From contig NC_079205.1 of NCBI RefSeq assembly GCF_026745355.1, positions 61,742,593-61,806,592 of the forward strand: a stretch of 64,000 nt of DNA. Direction: 5' to 3'. Numbering within the stretch: the stretch's first letter is position 1; each line of letters begins with the position of its first letter. Made by a program: the position numbers and the translations under genes. Origin of the DNA: Beta vulgaris subsp. vulgaris (lineage: Eukaryota; Streptophyta; Magnoliopsida; Caryophyllales; Amaranthaceae). The notes beneath the pieces were generated by a model that was given only the letters and a program-made list of their open reading frames with translations, searched no databases and was not told where the DNA came from. This document shows, in pieces, positions 26,701-38,700 of the stretch.

Positions 26701-29700
26701 CTTTGTCGGTCGAAGGTACTTGCTATAATTCATCGTTCTCCCATGCTTTGGCAATAATCAAATTAGGATAATGATATATGGAATTATTTGAAAATATTGG
26801 GCTCCAGGTCGAGGATGTTCTATTTGCTGCTGGGGAGGCTCTTGCATTTTCTTGGGGTGCCGTTCCTGTGAATGCTGATGTTATCTTGAAGACCAACTAT
26901 ACCTCACTCTCTATGACCTCTAACTTTCTTTTGGAAGACGTGTCGTCTTCTTGGTTGAAAAAAAATTACAGCCAAGAAAATGAATTCAACAAAGATGGTC
27001 AAGATATGGTCAGGGATGCAATCACCAAAAAAATATTTGATAATCTCTTATACAGCAGCAGGAAAGAGGAGCGCTGTGCTGGCACTGTCTGGCTGCTATC
27101 TTTAACCATGTATTGCGGTCGTCATCCTACCATTCAGAAATTGCTTCCTGACATCCAGGTTTGCAAGACAGTTAGACCTTAAATATGAGTCTGAAATTGG
27201 AGCCTTGAAGCTATATATGTTAGCATTGCTTGAAATAGCTTGTCACCATCTGTGTACTCTTTTTCCTTCTGATAATATAAGATGCTTTTCCTTATCTAAA
27301 TGAAAATAGAGCGATCAGCATAGCTAATAGAAGTATATCGTCAAATATCCCCTGCAGCTGTTGATGCAGCTATTATTCTTTTTTAGAGTTGAAATGCTAA
27401 CCTGTAAGCACTAGATGCTCACATGTTATGTCTATGAAAAAAGGCTAAGTGAGCCATGGTATGAAGTTACCCACTTCTAATCTACCACAATTCCACAATC
27501 CATTGTTACACAAGCTGACCAGTGGGCTTGAGCTTGACATGTATGCATGTGTTATCTGATTGCACGCATGTGTATGTATATCTGTGTGCATACGTCAGTG
27601 AGAGTGCATTTACATAATCATTGTATATAATGTTTTCTCCTTGCTCGGTGCATGTTTATTGTTGTCCTACTTTTCACTTGAATCATGACTTCACATGCCC
27701 ATAATACTTGTATAATTATGTAGCTTCTATGCAAGTTTTAATTTGAGCATTTCAAGTCTTAACCTTCCCTTTTCAAGAATCTTTCCCTAGTATTTAAATA
27801 CAACTTCCCCAAAGACACGTGTTGTCTTCGAAAAAATCTTCTCATAAAAAAACACATAAAGTTCACGTACCATTTATTTCGCCTTCCTTACTTAATCTGC
27901 TCAATAAAACACAAGTTCTGCCAAAAGTTCCACACAAGATATGCACTCATATGGACTTGAATTCCTCTATCATTGTGCAAATCACATGTGTTATCAACAA
28001 CCCTCTATTTTTATTTTATTGAATTTTTTGAGGCCATTGTTATCTATTACAAATTTCGATGCAAATTATGTACTTATATGAATTTTGAAATAGTAAATTC
28101 CATCATCAAGCACCTGTACTTTGAATAGGTTAGAAAATTAGTTCCCCTTTAAATGCTTAGCTATTCTCTCCGATTTTTATTAGCTTACCGCCTTACCCAC
28201 TTCTTTGGGCACAAAGTTTTAGGAGAAATAGGTGTGTAGGTCATTGAAGGGAAGATAAAGTATTAATTTATTGCATATCATATTGAAGTTTAATGTTGTG
28301 GGCCAAGAGAAATAGAGTGAGTAGGAAAGATTATAGTATGAAATTAGAAGGACCATTCCAACAACAGAAAAACAAAGAAGTGGGTAAACTTATAAATGAC
28401 AACCCGAAAAGGAAAGTGGGTAAACTAATAAAAATTGGGGGGGAGTACTTCATAATCATAATCTCAACCATTCACGTTTTTACCATCCACTACCTATAAT
28501 TTCATTCATGGCCTCCATTTACAGAAGTATGGATCTTTCTAGCAACTTCATTTATGAAAAAAACACATTGCAAAATATGATCTTTCTAGCAACTTCTGTT
28601 TTGATGAGGTGCTCAAACGGGTTAGCTTTACCTAGCCCTTGTACTTTTGTTTCCTCTCTCGGGAAATTTGAATTTGAACCTTAATTTTTTGATGTCTATA
28701 TACAACTGCACCTCACCATATCCATATTGAGATCGTTATTGAGGCTGATGTATACTAAATTTGAATTTGAACCTTAATTTTTTGATGTCTATATACAACT
28801 GCACCTCACCATATCCATATTGAGATCTTTATTGAGGCTGATGTATACTGTATCATTTTTTCCCCTACCTGGCGGTGGAGATAATAAACATCTGCTTATC
28901 CCTTTCTTACTTATGAATGACAGGAAGCCTTCTCACACTTACTGGGAGAGCAAAATGAACTTACTCAGGAGTTAGCATCACAAGGAATGAGTCTTGTTTA
29001 TGAACTAGGTGATGATTCGATGAAGAAGAACTTAGTGAATGCACTTGTTGGCACTTTGACTGGTTCAGGGAAGAGAAAGAGAGCTGTCAAGGTAAAGATT
29101 CTTCATGCTTTTACGGTTCATTATGGTTTTACGTGTAGGTGATGCATAGATTAATTGCCTTTCACTGTTATTCTTTTGGCTGCAATCTCTAGTTGGTAGA
29201 GGATTCGGAAGTCTTTCAAGAGGGAACTATCGGTGATAGTCCCAGTGGGGGAAAACTGAGCACATATAAGGAGCTGTGTAACATGGCAAACGAGATGGGC
29301 CAGCCAGACCTAATATATAAGTTCATGGACCTCGCTAATTATCAGGCAGCTTTAAATTCTAAGAGGGGAGCTGCCTTTGGTTTTTCAAGGATAGCAAAAC
29401 ATGCTGGGGATGTTCTTCAACCCCATCTTCGTTTATTGATTCCAAGGCTGGTACGCTATCAGTATGATCCTGATAAGAATGTTCAGGTAAGCAGTCCTGA
29501 GTAGTGACTTGTCATTTCTTTTGGTGTTGCTCATGTTACCTTCACAATTCCACATGCTTTCATAAGTAATCTTCCTGTCTCATTATATTCTAATTTTCAT
29601 CTTAATATAACTGGCAAAATCTTTGCGTCCACATTGATCATCATAATCTTCATCTAAAGCCTGGTATTTGCTGATTCTGTCATTGTCAGGATGCTATGGC

Positions 29701-32700
29701 ACACATATGGAAGTCACTTGTGGCTGATTCGAAGAAAACAATCGATGAATATTTTGATCCTATTGTAGATGATTTATTGACGCAGTGTGGATCTAGGCTT
29801 TGGCGTTCTCGCGAGTCTTCATGTCACGCACTAGCAGATATCATTCAGGGACGCAGGTTTGAACATGTAAGAATCCATTCTAAGCTTCTTAATATTTACG
29901 AGAGCTCCTGCTTTTATCTCTGCATTTATTATGTTAGAATGTAAGATTATTCTGAGCAACTTCTGAGCTCAAGTTCAACCCTGTTGGTTAGGTGGTACCC
30001 CTCTTCTCTCTCTAGTGGACCATCTTTGTCTTATTAAAGAGGGAAAAAGCAGAAATTTATGATGGTTGAATTAGCTTGCAAATATTGCAATGCAGCATCC
30101 AGCTGCTTGGGATAGTAGATGATAATGATCATCCTCCTATAATGACCGAGCATGGAGGAGAACATGATCTGATTATAATTACCTTATGGTGAGTGCTGAA
30201 ATGGCAGTAACATCTTAAATATGTTGATGATGGGCATGAGATGTGAGTGTTACTCGGGAGGATCATCTGTTTCTAAGATTTTTTTTGTTTGCCCTAATTC
30301 CATCTCGAGAACAATTTCGAATATTTTGAATTTCTCAAATGTCTATGTGCTTGCTGATTTCTGTATGGAAGGTAACAATCTTTACACGATTGAGTAGATG
30401 TCTCTCTTTTTCAAAGCGTGATTGCTCGCTTGTGACTGTATGCGCATACGTGCAAGCGCATTTCTCTCTGGTGTTCGAGTGTGCAGTTGCACACTGATCT
30501 GTGCTTGCATTTATGTGCGCTTGTGGATGTGATTTGTGCCTGTGTGTGCTCGCAGGTGCAAGTACGCATGTGTGCTCGAGTGTGCAGTTGCACACTGATC
30601 TGTGCTTGCATTTATGTGTGCTTGTGGATGTGATTTGTGCCTGTGTGTGCTCGCAGGTGCAAGTACGCATGTATGCCTTTTGGAAATAATCTCTTAAATA
30701 GTTTGAGGCTAGTTGGTAAGGTTGCGTACATTTGGCCTCTTGCCACTTGCAGAATGTGTTGTTGCTATTATGTCTGTGTCTGGAAGTTCTATGTTAATAT
30801 GTAGAAATGCTTATGATGGTTCTGTTTATATGGGATGTGGGGATGCCTGAGACAGTGCTGATTTTCCTTTAATAAATGGAAAAAGAGGAAGTGTGAAGGG
30901 TCGTAACGCCAAGGCAGTAAAGTGCAGGAGTATCTGTGATGTGGTTGTAGAGACGATATGACAATTGACATGTATCTACCTGTGCAGTTTGCGTTCATAC
31001 TTGGTGCTCTTCTTGTAAGCTCAATTCCTTATATTGAAATAGAAAGATTTGCTTGTGAAATCAAACAAAAGCAATTACATAATGCATATTGCTACGTTAA
31101 CTATGGTCAGCTTCCTTTATGAGAGGGGCTATTTACTATGTGCATCAGTTAATCCATTGGATCTTCACTGAAGCTGTTGCACTCATTAATATTATGTAGT
31201 TTCACATGAAGGAAAATACCCGACCCATGTTTTGGTCATTACAAATTTCTAGAGTCACTTTGCTTCATACATAAGAAGGTTTCGGAGGGATATTTATAGT
31301 CAATAGTTAGAATCACTGTAGTTATATTAATGAGGTTAAATTATTGCAATCTGTCAATTCATTCATCGAATGGTTTTTGTTATAAGCAGACCATTATTAT
31401 CAAAGTGGGATCTCATTTATGGTCTGCGACAGGTCTGTCTAGGATTTTAACTTTGACTTGGTAGTTGAGATTCGAGGACACAGTTTAGAATACGACTGAC
31501 TTTGGATATGGTTATGGAGATGTTCACGTAACTCTAATATGACTTTATTCGGATTAGGGTATTACCACAAATGTTGAAGTTGTCAGTGGAGTCTAAAGTT
31601 GAGCTTTTTTCTATGTGCACTTTTATTACTATGTAGGAGTCGATCCTTAATTAGTTTTGTTCGTTGGGGTCGTCGTATCGCTATTTGCAATATTTTTGTA
31701 AAGGGAATTGATCCCTTCTATTGCTTGGTATTGGCATCTGCAAATGGTATTTAGTTGATTACTATCGAATCTGCCATTGATTATAAATGCCACATTTTTT
31801 CACAGGTTGGGAAGCATTTAAAGAGGATCTGGATGGCTGCATTCCGTGCTATGGATGATATAAAGGAGACTGTTAGGAATTCTGGTGATAAGTTATGTCG
31901 TGCTGTCAGTTCCCTCACTATAAGGCTTTGTGATGTTTCACTCACTGATAAATCAGAAAGTAGCCAAGCTATGGATATTGTCCTTCCCCTTCTGTTATCA
32001 GAAGGGATTATGAGTAAAGTGGATAGCATACGCAAGGCATCTATTGGTGTGGTCATGAAGCTTGCAAAGGTTAGTAACCTAGCACTAATAGTTATAATCT
32101 ACTTGTCATGTCTCTGCAACTTTTTCCAGGATGGAGGATTATATTTTGTTAATGAAAACAATAGCATTTTGGGGTGGGAGATATTCCAGCTATGAGATTT
32201 TTCTTTTTTCCTGTGGAATTCCTTATGTCTTGCCTGGATTTTATTCTGCACTTTTTTTTATGAATAGTCACTTAGTATACTATTGGACATTTTGGAAACT
32301 GGATCCCTAAGTATCTATTTCCTACGTGCAAACAATATATGTTAGTTTATTGAAGAGTAGGGTTTGACAGAAAGTGATGTTAAAGCTTTGGTCTACCAAA
32401 TAATTATTTTTATTTACGTCTGTAAGGCTTAGTGTTTTTTTTTGCATATTCAGGGTGCAGGAATTGCAATACGTCCTCATTTGGCAGATTTAGTGACTTG
32501 CATGCTGGAGAGTTTGTCAAGCCTGGAAGATCAAGGACTCAATTATGTAGAGGTATTGTGAATATAATACTTTTTTATGGACGTGCTGGATCAGAAGCTA
32601 GTGTGACCCATGTGAAATTCTCTTTACTATAGTTGCATGCAGCAAACATCGGATTACAGAAAGATAAGCTTGAAAATTTGCGGATTTCTGCTGCAAAAGG

Positions 32701-35700
32701 CTCTGCAATGTGGGAAACACTTGAGCTATGCATTGACGTAGTAGATAATTCCTCATTAGATCTCTTGGTTCCTCGACTTGCTCAGCTGATTAGATCTGGA
32801 GTTGGCCTCAACACGAGGTATGAAATTGGGCACATACCCCTATCTTTCTCCCTCCCCCCTCCCCCCCCCCCCCTCTTTTGGTACTATTTTACTAGTATAT
32901 ATATGTCAAGAAATTGGATCATAGGAAGTTATTCAGGGACTCATTTCATGATTATGACCTCTACCATAGCTGACCACTGATTTGGACTATGCCATATATA
33001 TTTGTTAAGAATATTAACAACTGGTTCATCTAAAACTAACTGAGTTTCTCATGTAGCCTTGGCAGATGGCTCATTTTTTACTTTCTGTGACTTTCAGGGT
33101 CGGAGTAGCATCTTTTATTACTTTACTGGTGCAAAGAGTCAATCTTGAAATTAAACCCTTCACAGGAATGTTGTTGAGGCTTTTGTTCCCTGTTGTCAAT
33201 GAGGAAAAAAGCGCTTCTGCAAAGCGTGCATTCGCCAGTGCGTTTGCAATGGTGCTGAAGTATTCAACTCCTTCTCAGGCTGAAAAAACAATTGATGATG
33301 TGGCTGCATTACATGCTGGTGACAGGAATGCTCAGGTTTCCTGTGCAGTTTTGTTAAAAAGCTGCACGTCCTTGGCTGCTGATGTCATGAGTGGTTATCA
33401 TGTGACAATATTACCCGTGGTTTTCATTTCAAGGTCTGGATCACAATTTTGGCGATGTTTATGATTCTTGTCCTAATATGCATTTTTAACTTGTTACAAT
33501 TTTCTCACTTGTTAAGTATCTTAGAGTTGACTTCCAAGAGAAGTTCTGCAAATCAGGTTATTGTAATGATTTCTCTTACAGCATACTGGAATGTAAATCT
33601 CATCAAATGATTCCTAGAATCACCTTTTCAATGTCCTCAGTGCCATGCTTCCAGAATACTCTCGTTTCTAGGATTCTGCATAATCTGCTATGGTTTGATC
33701 AAAGCTGATGGTGCTTTTCTGAATAATCGTTAAACCTTTATAGAAGTTCACACTTCACATAAGATCAGATCAGCTTATCTGAAGTGAACCAAGCAGCGAT
33801 TTAGAAATGCGGTTAGCCTGAATTAAGTAAACCCCCAGTATAGTTAATTACCTTGTAACGTGGTTTGGGTCTAAAATTGGCCAGATCCATGGTTAAATGT
33901 GTAGTCTCTTGACTCTCTTCTGTTCTCTTATTCCTCCTATTTGCAAAGGAAGTGTCAAATCCTTCAATATTTCCTTCGAACTCAAATTTATCTTGTGCTT
34001 GCGTGGTTGAAATCCTAATTCAACATTTAAGATCAGGGATGGTGGGAGAGGGGCTGTAGCAAGACTTTGTATAGTCTAATGTTTGCGCTGGCTTGTTTGT
34101 GCTTGTGCCTTGTGGTCCTTTAGTTAAGATAAGATTTCAGTGAATGTGAATCCAGTCATCTCTTTTTTTTCTTTTTTTATGTTTTAGTTCTTTTTTCTTT
34201 TTCTGGGAGGGGGCCATTTGGGGGCGTAGGTGGTGATAAGCCTGAGCCAGCAGGACCCAAGTCGAGCTTGATAAGGGGTAGCTCATCCCTGACAGCTTGG
34301 TCTTGCACTTAGCTTGGACACCAGATGCTAATGCTCTGATCTTTGACTTTTCTCTTCCCCTTTTTCCCGATATAAATTTTTTCTTTTTTTAATAAATTTT
34401 TTCTTTCTTTGGAACTAATATCCGATTTTACATTTTCAAAAAGTGTTTCTATCATAAAGGAACAAATGATCATGATGATATGCAACACTTGAAGAAGGAT
34501 TCAAAGTCGATATAAAGTTGGAACTGAGCCTGCCTGGCTGAGTCCCGCAGAGTGTGGGGACTTACCATGCTGGCTTAGTTCAATCACCACTCTAGGTATA
34601 GAGGCTTTATTATGTACACTTGTATGCCTGGTGACAGTGAAACTACATTGTATATTGGAGTCTCGGTCACCTTTTTTTATCAACTTTAGTTTAACAGTAT
34701 AGTTAATGAACTATGAAGATGATAGCTATAAAGATATGATTATGGAGATGAATTCATGAAAAATGTCATATAGGTTCATCTTTTTTATACGATTTTTGGT
34801 TCACTACTCACTAGAACATGCTTCAGTAAATTGCATTTCAGCTAATTAGATAATTGTTTTTTTGTGTGCGTTCTACTTCCCTCTTGTATCAGAATCTTTT
34901 TCTCTGAAGTTTGAGTTCAGTAGTCACTCTTCAACTGTATCTGTGATTGAATATCAGCATCTCTTCATATGCAGATTTGAGGATGACAAGCATGTTTCTG
35001 GTCTATTTGAAGAGGTGTGGGAAGAAAATACAAGTGGTGATAATGTCACTCTTCAACTGTATCTGGGAGAGATGGTCTCACTTATCACAGATAGCATCAC
35101 TTCATCATCTTGGAGTTCCAAACGAAAGGTAGGTAACTCTAAAAATCTTCATCAATGAGCTCATATGGTTCAATTTCCACATTTATTGGTAAATTATGGC
35201 ATTGACATCCTTGTTTTTTTTGAATCAACTACTTTGGTCCATAAAGGCAGCACAGGCAATTACTAAACTTAGTGAGACGTTGCGTGAATCACTGTCCACT
35301 TACTGTCAAGTTCTGCTGAACTCGTTGCTGAAGGAGATCCCTGGTCGATTGTGGGAGGTGTAGTTTTCTGCCGATATGTTCTTTCCTCAAATCTTTGTTT
35401 CTGTGAGTTTTTGGAAGAATTAACTACTCATGCTGTCATGCATGCCAAGGTTCATACCATTTTCAAATGACATCGTTTGAACTTGAATCTGCAACAGGGA
35501 AAGGATGCTCTTTTACATGCATTAGCTTCCCTTTGCTCATCTTGCCACAATGCTATTTCCTCTGCTGATCCGTCAGCTGTCAATGCTATCTTAAGTGAGG
35601 TTACCACCGCATGCACAAAAAAGCAGAAGAAATTTCAAGAAGCAGCTCTATGCGCTTTGGAGCAGGTAATCTATGTATACAACCTCTTATCTATGTTATA

Positions 35701-38700
35701 CTATACCTCTTTTCAGTGTGTTTCCTAGTGCTTTCTACAAGAATGAAGAATAAACAGAAAAGAACCGACGAGTGTTTAGGACAGTCAATATGAAGTATTC
35801 CAAAATGGAGGAGAGGGTGCATATCTGTATTCGAATTTCATTGTATGGAGTAGAGGATGGGTTCCATAAGCTGGAACTTCTTATCTTCTTCTTCCATCTC
35901 ATGCAAAGAGTTCTAGAAGGGTGTTATATTGGTGACAAAATGGGGCATTGCTTAGTGTGAGAGACGAGTTAGGATGAGGCAATTAGTGACAAATATTTAA
36001 TAAATGATTCTACTACCTTGCCTTGATGACAGCCAAATGACTCATCCACAAGAAAATGTATTCCATCCTTGTGCACATCACTTGATTGAAGTTTCTTGCC
36101 CTTCTTTGGCCCTATCATTCTTAAACACTGAAGTCTAAACACGTCCATTTCTCAATCTTTAATCCAGTCAAATTTTCATACTTCCGAGTTCCATGAGCTC
36201 CAGACTTGGCTTCAATATGTGTATCCTTCTCTCCGCTTGAAGGTTTTTCCTCTTTTTTGTTGCTATCTAGTGTTATATCTGTAGTTTCAGAGGACACTCG
36301 CTTGTCGCTTGTAGTTGGAACTTTGTCCAGAAAGCTTGTTCCACTGCCATGTCCTTCTCTCCAGACTTAACTGTTTATAACTTTATGCTTTCACTTAAGA
36401 ATTCCAAAATTGATCTAGTTGAACTCGTGATGCTGTATGCTCCTGCATCTAGATCCTTGTTTCCCTTTGCCAACACCTTTTTATAAAGTTCAGACAAACT
36501 TCATCACTAGAAACCACCATGTAACCATGGTAGATTTTTATGGGGGCAAATGTAATAAATAATAAGCTGCTGGAGAGTTCTGATTTACACTGAATTTAAG
36601 TTCGTTTAGTGAAAGGTTTATACTCAATCAATTTTTTTACACTTTTTATCGATTAATGGTCAAAGTTCAACCTTCTAGAGCATGGACAGTTGGACACCTT
36701 ATGTTTCAGAAACACTTGATCCCTATAAGGCATAAACTGCGAGTTTGAGCCCTGTAGGAAGGTAATCTAAATGTTTCTCAACAATATTAGAGGATATTTC
36801 GGCATTATCCCTCACGAATATATGCAAGGCATCTAATTACTCTAGCTAGTTCGGGCCTTATGGCTTGTTTAAGTAGTTTCATCAATGTACTGAGAATAGA
36901 TAGTGCAAGTTCGCTTTGTCGATTAGGCTGGTTTGTACATTAACAACTATCTTATGCTGCTGTTTGGTGTGAGCTGCATTCTTGTGCTTTCTCTTCACTT
37001 TAAGGTAGCTATCCGTTCTTTTGCATTCTTAAAGAATATATCTATCCATACAAGAAAACTAGTTCTTAACCAACTACACTATTTCTTTTTGAAAATATAA
37101 TTAAATGGCGATGGGATTTTCTTCCTGGAAAGGGAACTTATGCAGTTCAAAATAGTACTGTCATTGCTAGAGAAGGGAAGTGTCGGGTTATACAAAATTA
37201 TCCTTGGCTTATGCAAGGGGACAATTGTAACCATTTACAGTTAAGAAAAATTAGCCTCTGAGGTAAAACACTAACATTTATTCTCCTCTTTTTTTGTAGG
37301 TTATCAAGGCTTTCAATTCACCGGAGTTCTTTAATGAAGTTTTTCCGTTGTTATGCGAGATGTTTCATCCAGCTGCAGGAGCCAAATCTATGCAAGAACC
37401 ATCAGGAAGTGCTTCTCTGAAAACAGGTAGCATGAGAAGTGACTTTGTTAGCTTCTCAAAATAAAGACCTTCTAGATTCTACTTTGGTTAGCTATTACAA
37501 ATTAGTCCTCAATTTGGTGGGAAGGGTGGACAATCCATCAAAGGATTCTCTACAGTATGAGATGTAGCATATTCTTAGAAATATAGGCCCTCATTCTTCT
37601 ATGTGCTATGTTCACTATGCTGGGACCTCATGCATTTGACATTAATCTTTTATGTGTTGAACCTCATGCATTTGACATTAACCTTTTATGTGTTGTTTTG
37701 TCTTTTATCATCTCAAGCCATGCTCTGTATCGTAAGAAAAGGAGTGTCAAGTCTAGTGACAGTTACATGTTTCTGTCAGCATGTCACTTTGATTCACTTA
37801 ATAGGCTAACTGAATTCTCACTTGACTAATGACTATTGAAACTTGTAACCTGACAACGTGACTTTATAGTACTATTGTGAGCTTACTTGTGGCCTACTCT
37901 TGGTTTCTTAGTTTTCAGTGACTGGCGTCACATGAAGAATAATCATATTATCAAATTTGTTGTGCTGACACCGCTGTTTGTACCCCTCATAGATCCAATG
38001 TCTTTATCACCTTACACTCACATAATGCAGGGGAATTTTCAGGCAACATTATATTTATTACAGCCTGCCCATTTCCAATTTTTGTGCAGGTTCGTTTTTG
38101 TACCCACAGGGCACAGAATACCATTTGTTATGTCTTGGACTTGCCAGAGAGATGATAAAAGGCATCTGAGCGTGTATATCAAGATTTCGGGGAACAATTT
38201 TCCAATTGGTTTTAATTAGTTATAGGTAAAGGCTGCAAAAATATGAACCTTAGACTGGGGTATGGGTGTTGAATAAAGATACATACCCGGAAGTCCGAAC
38301 TCCGAATTATCATGCCTCAAATTCAGGGTATATGGGTACAATTCTATATTTGGACACGGTTACAATGGAATGACATTTGAATTTCTGTAACATAATTCTT
38401 TACCAGAATAACCTAATATCCGAGCTATTGAGAAGAGAGAGGAAAGGACATCCCTTCTCAACTGTCATCTGAATAGTAGACGTTCTCCAAGTGATAGCCT
38501 CCTCTAAGCCTATCTTCACTGCTTGTCCATTCTAGCTCTTTTCTTGCTTTTGGTTCATAGCGGTATGAAGTTTTTGATTGCAAGGAATCAATGCCTTGTC
38601 ATGCACCGACAAAAGCCCCCATAAAGTTCACGTATGTTAGGCACATCAAAGAGAAGGACAAATCAGGAATTGCAACTGCTGGTAGTCAGAAGACTGGTGA

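Noticed and set aside
30335..30689. Cys/His-rich frames that look like metal-binding peptides
   Set aside because: They are translations of the TGTG/TGCA-rich 101-bp tandem duplication within an ECM29 intron.
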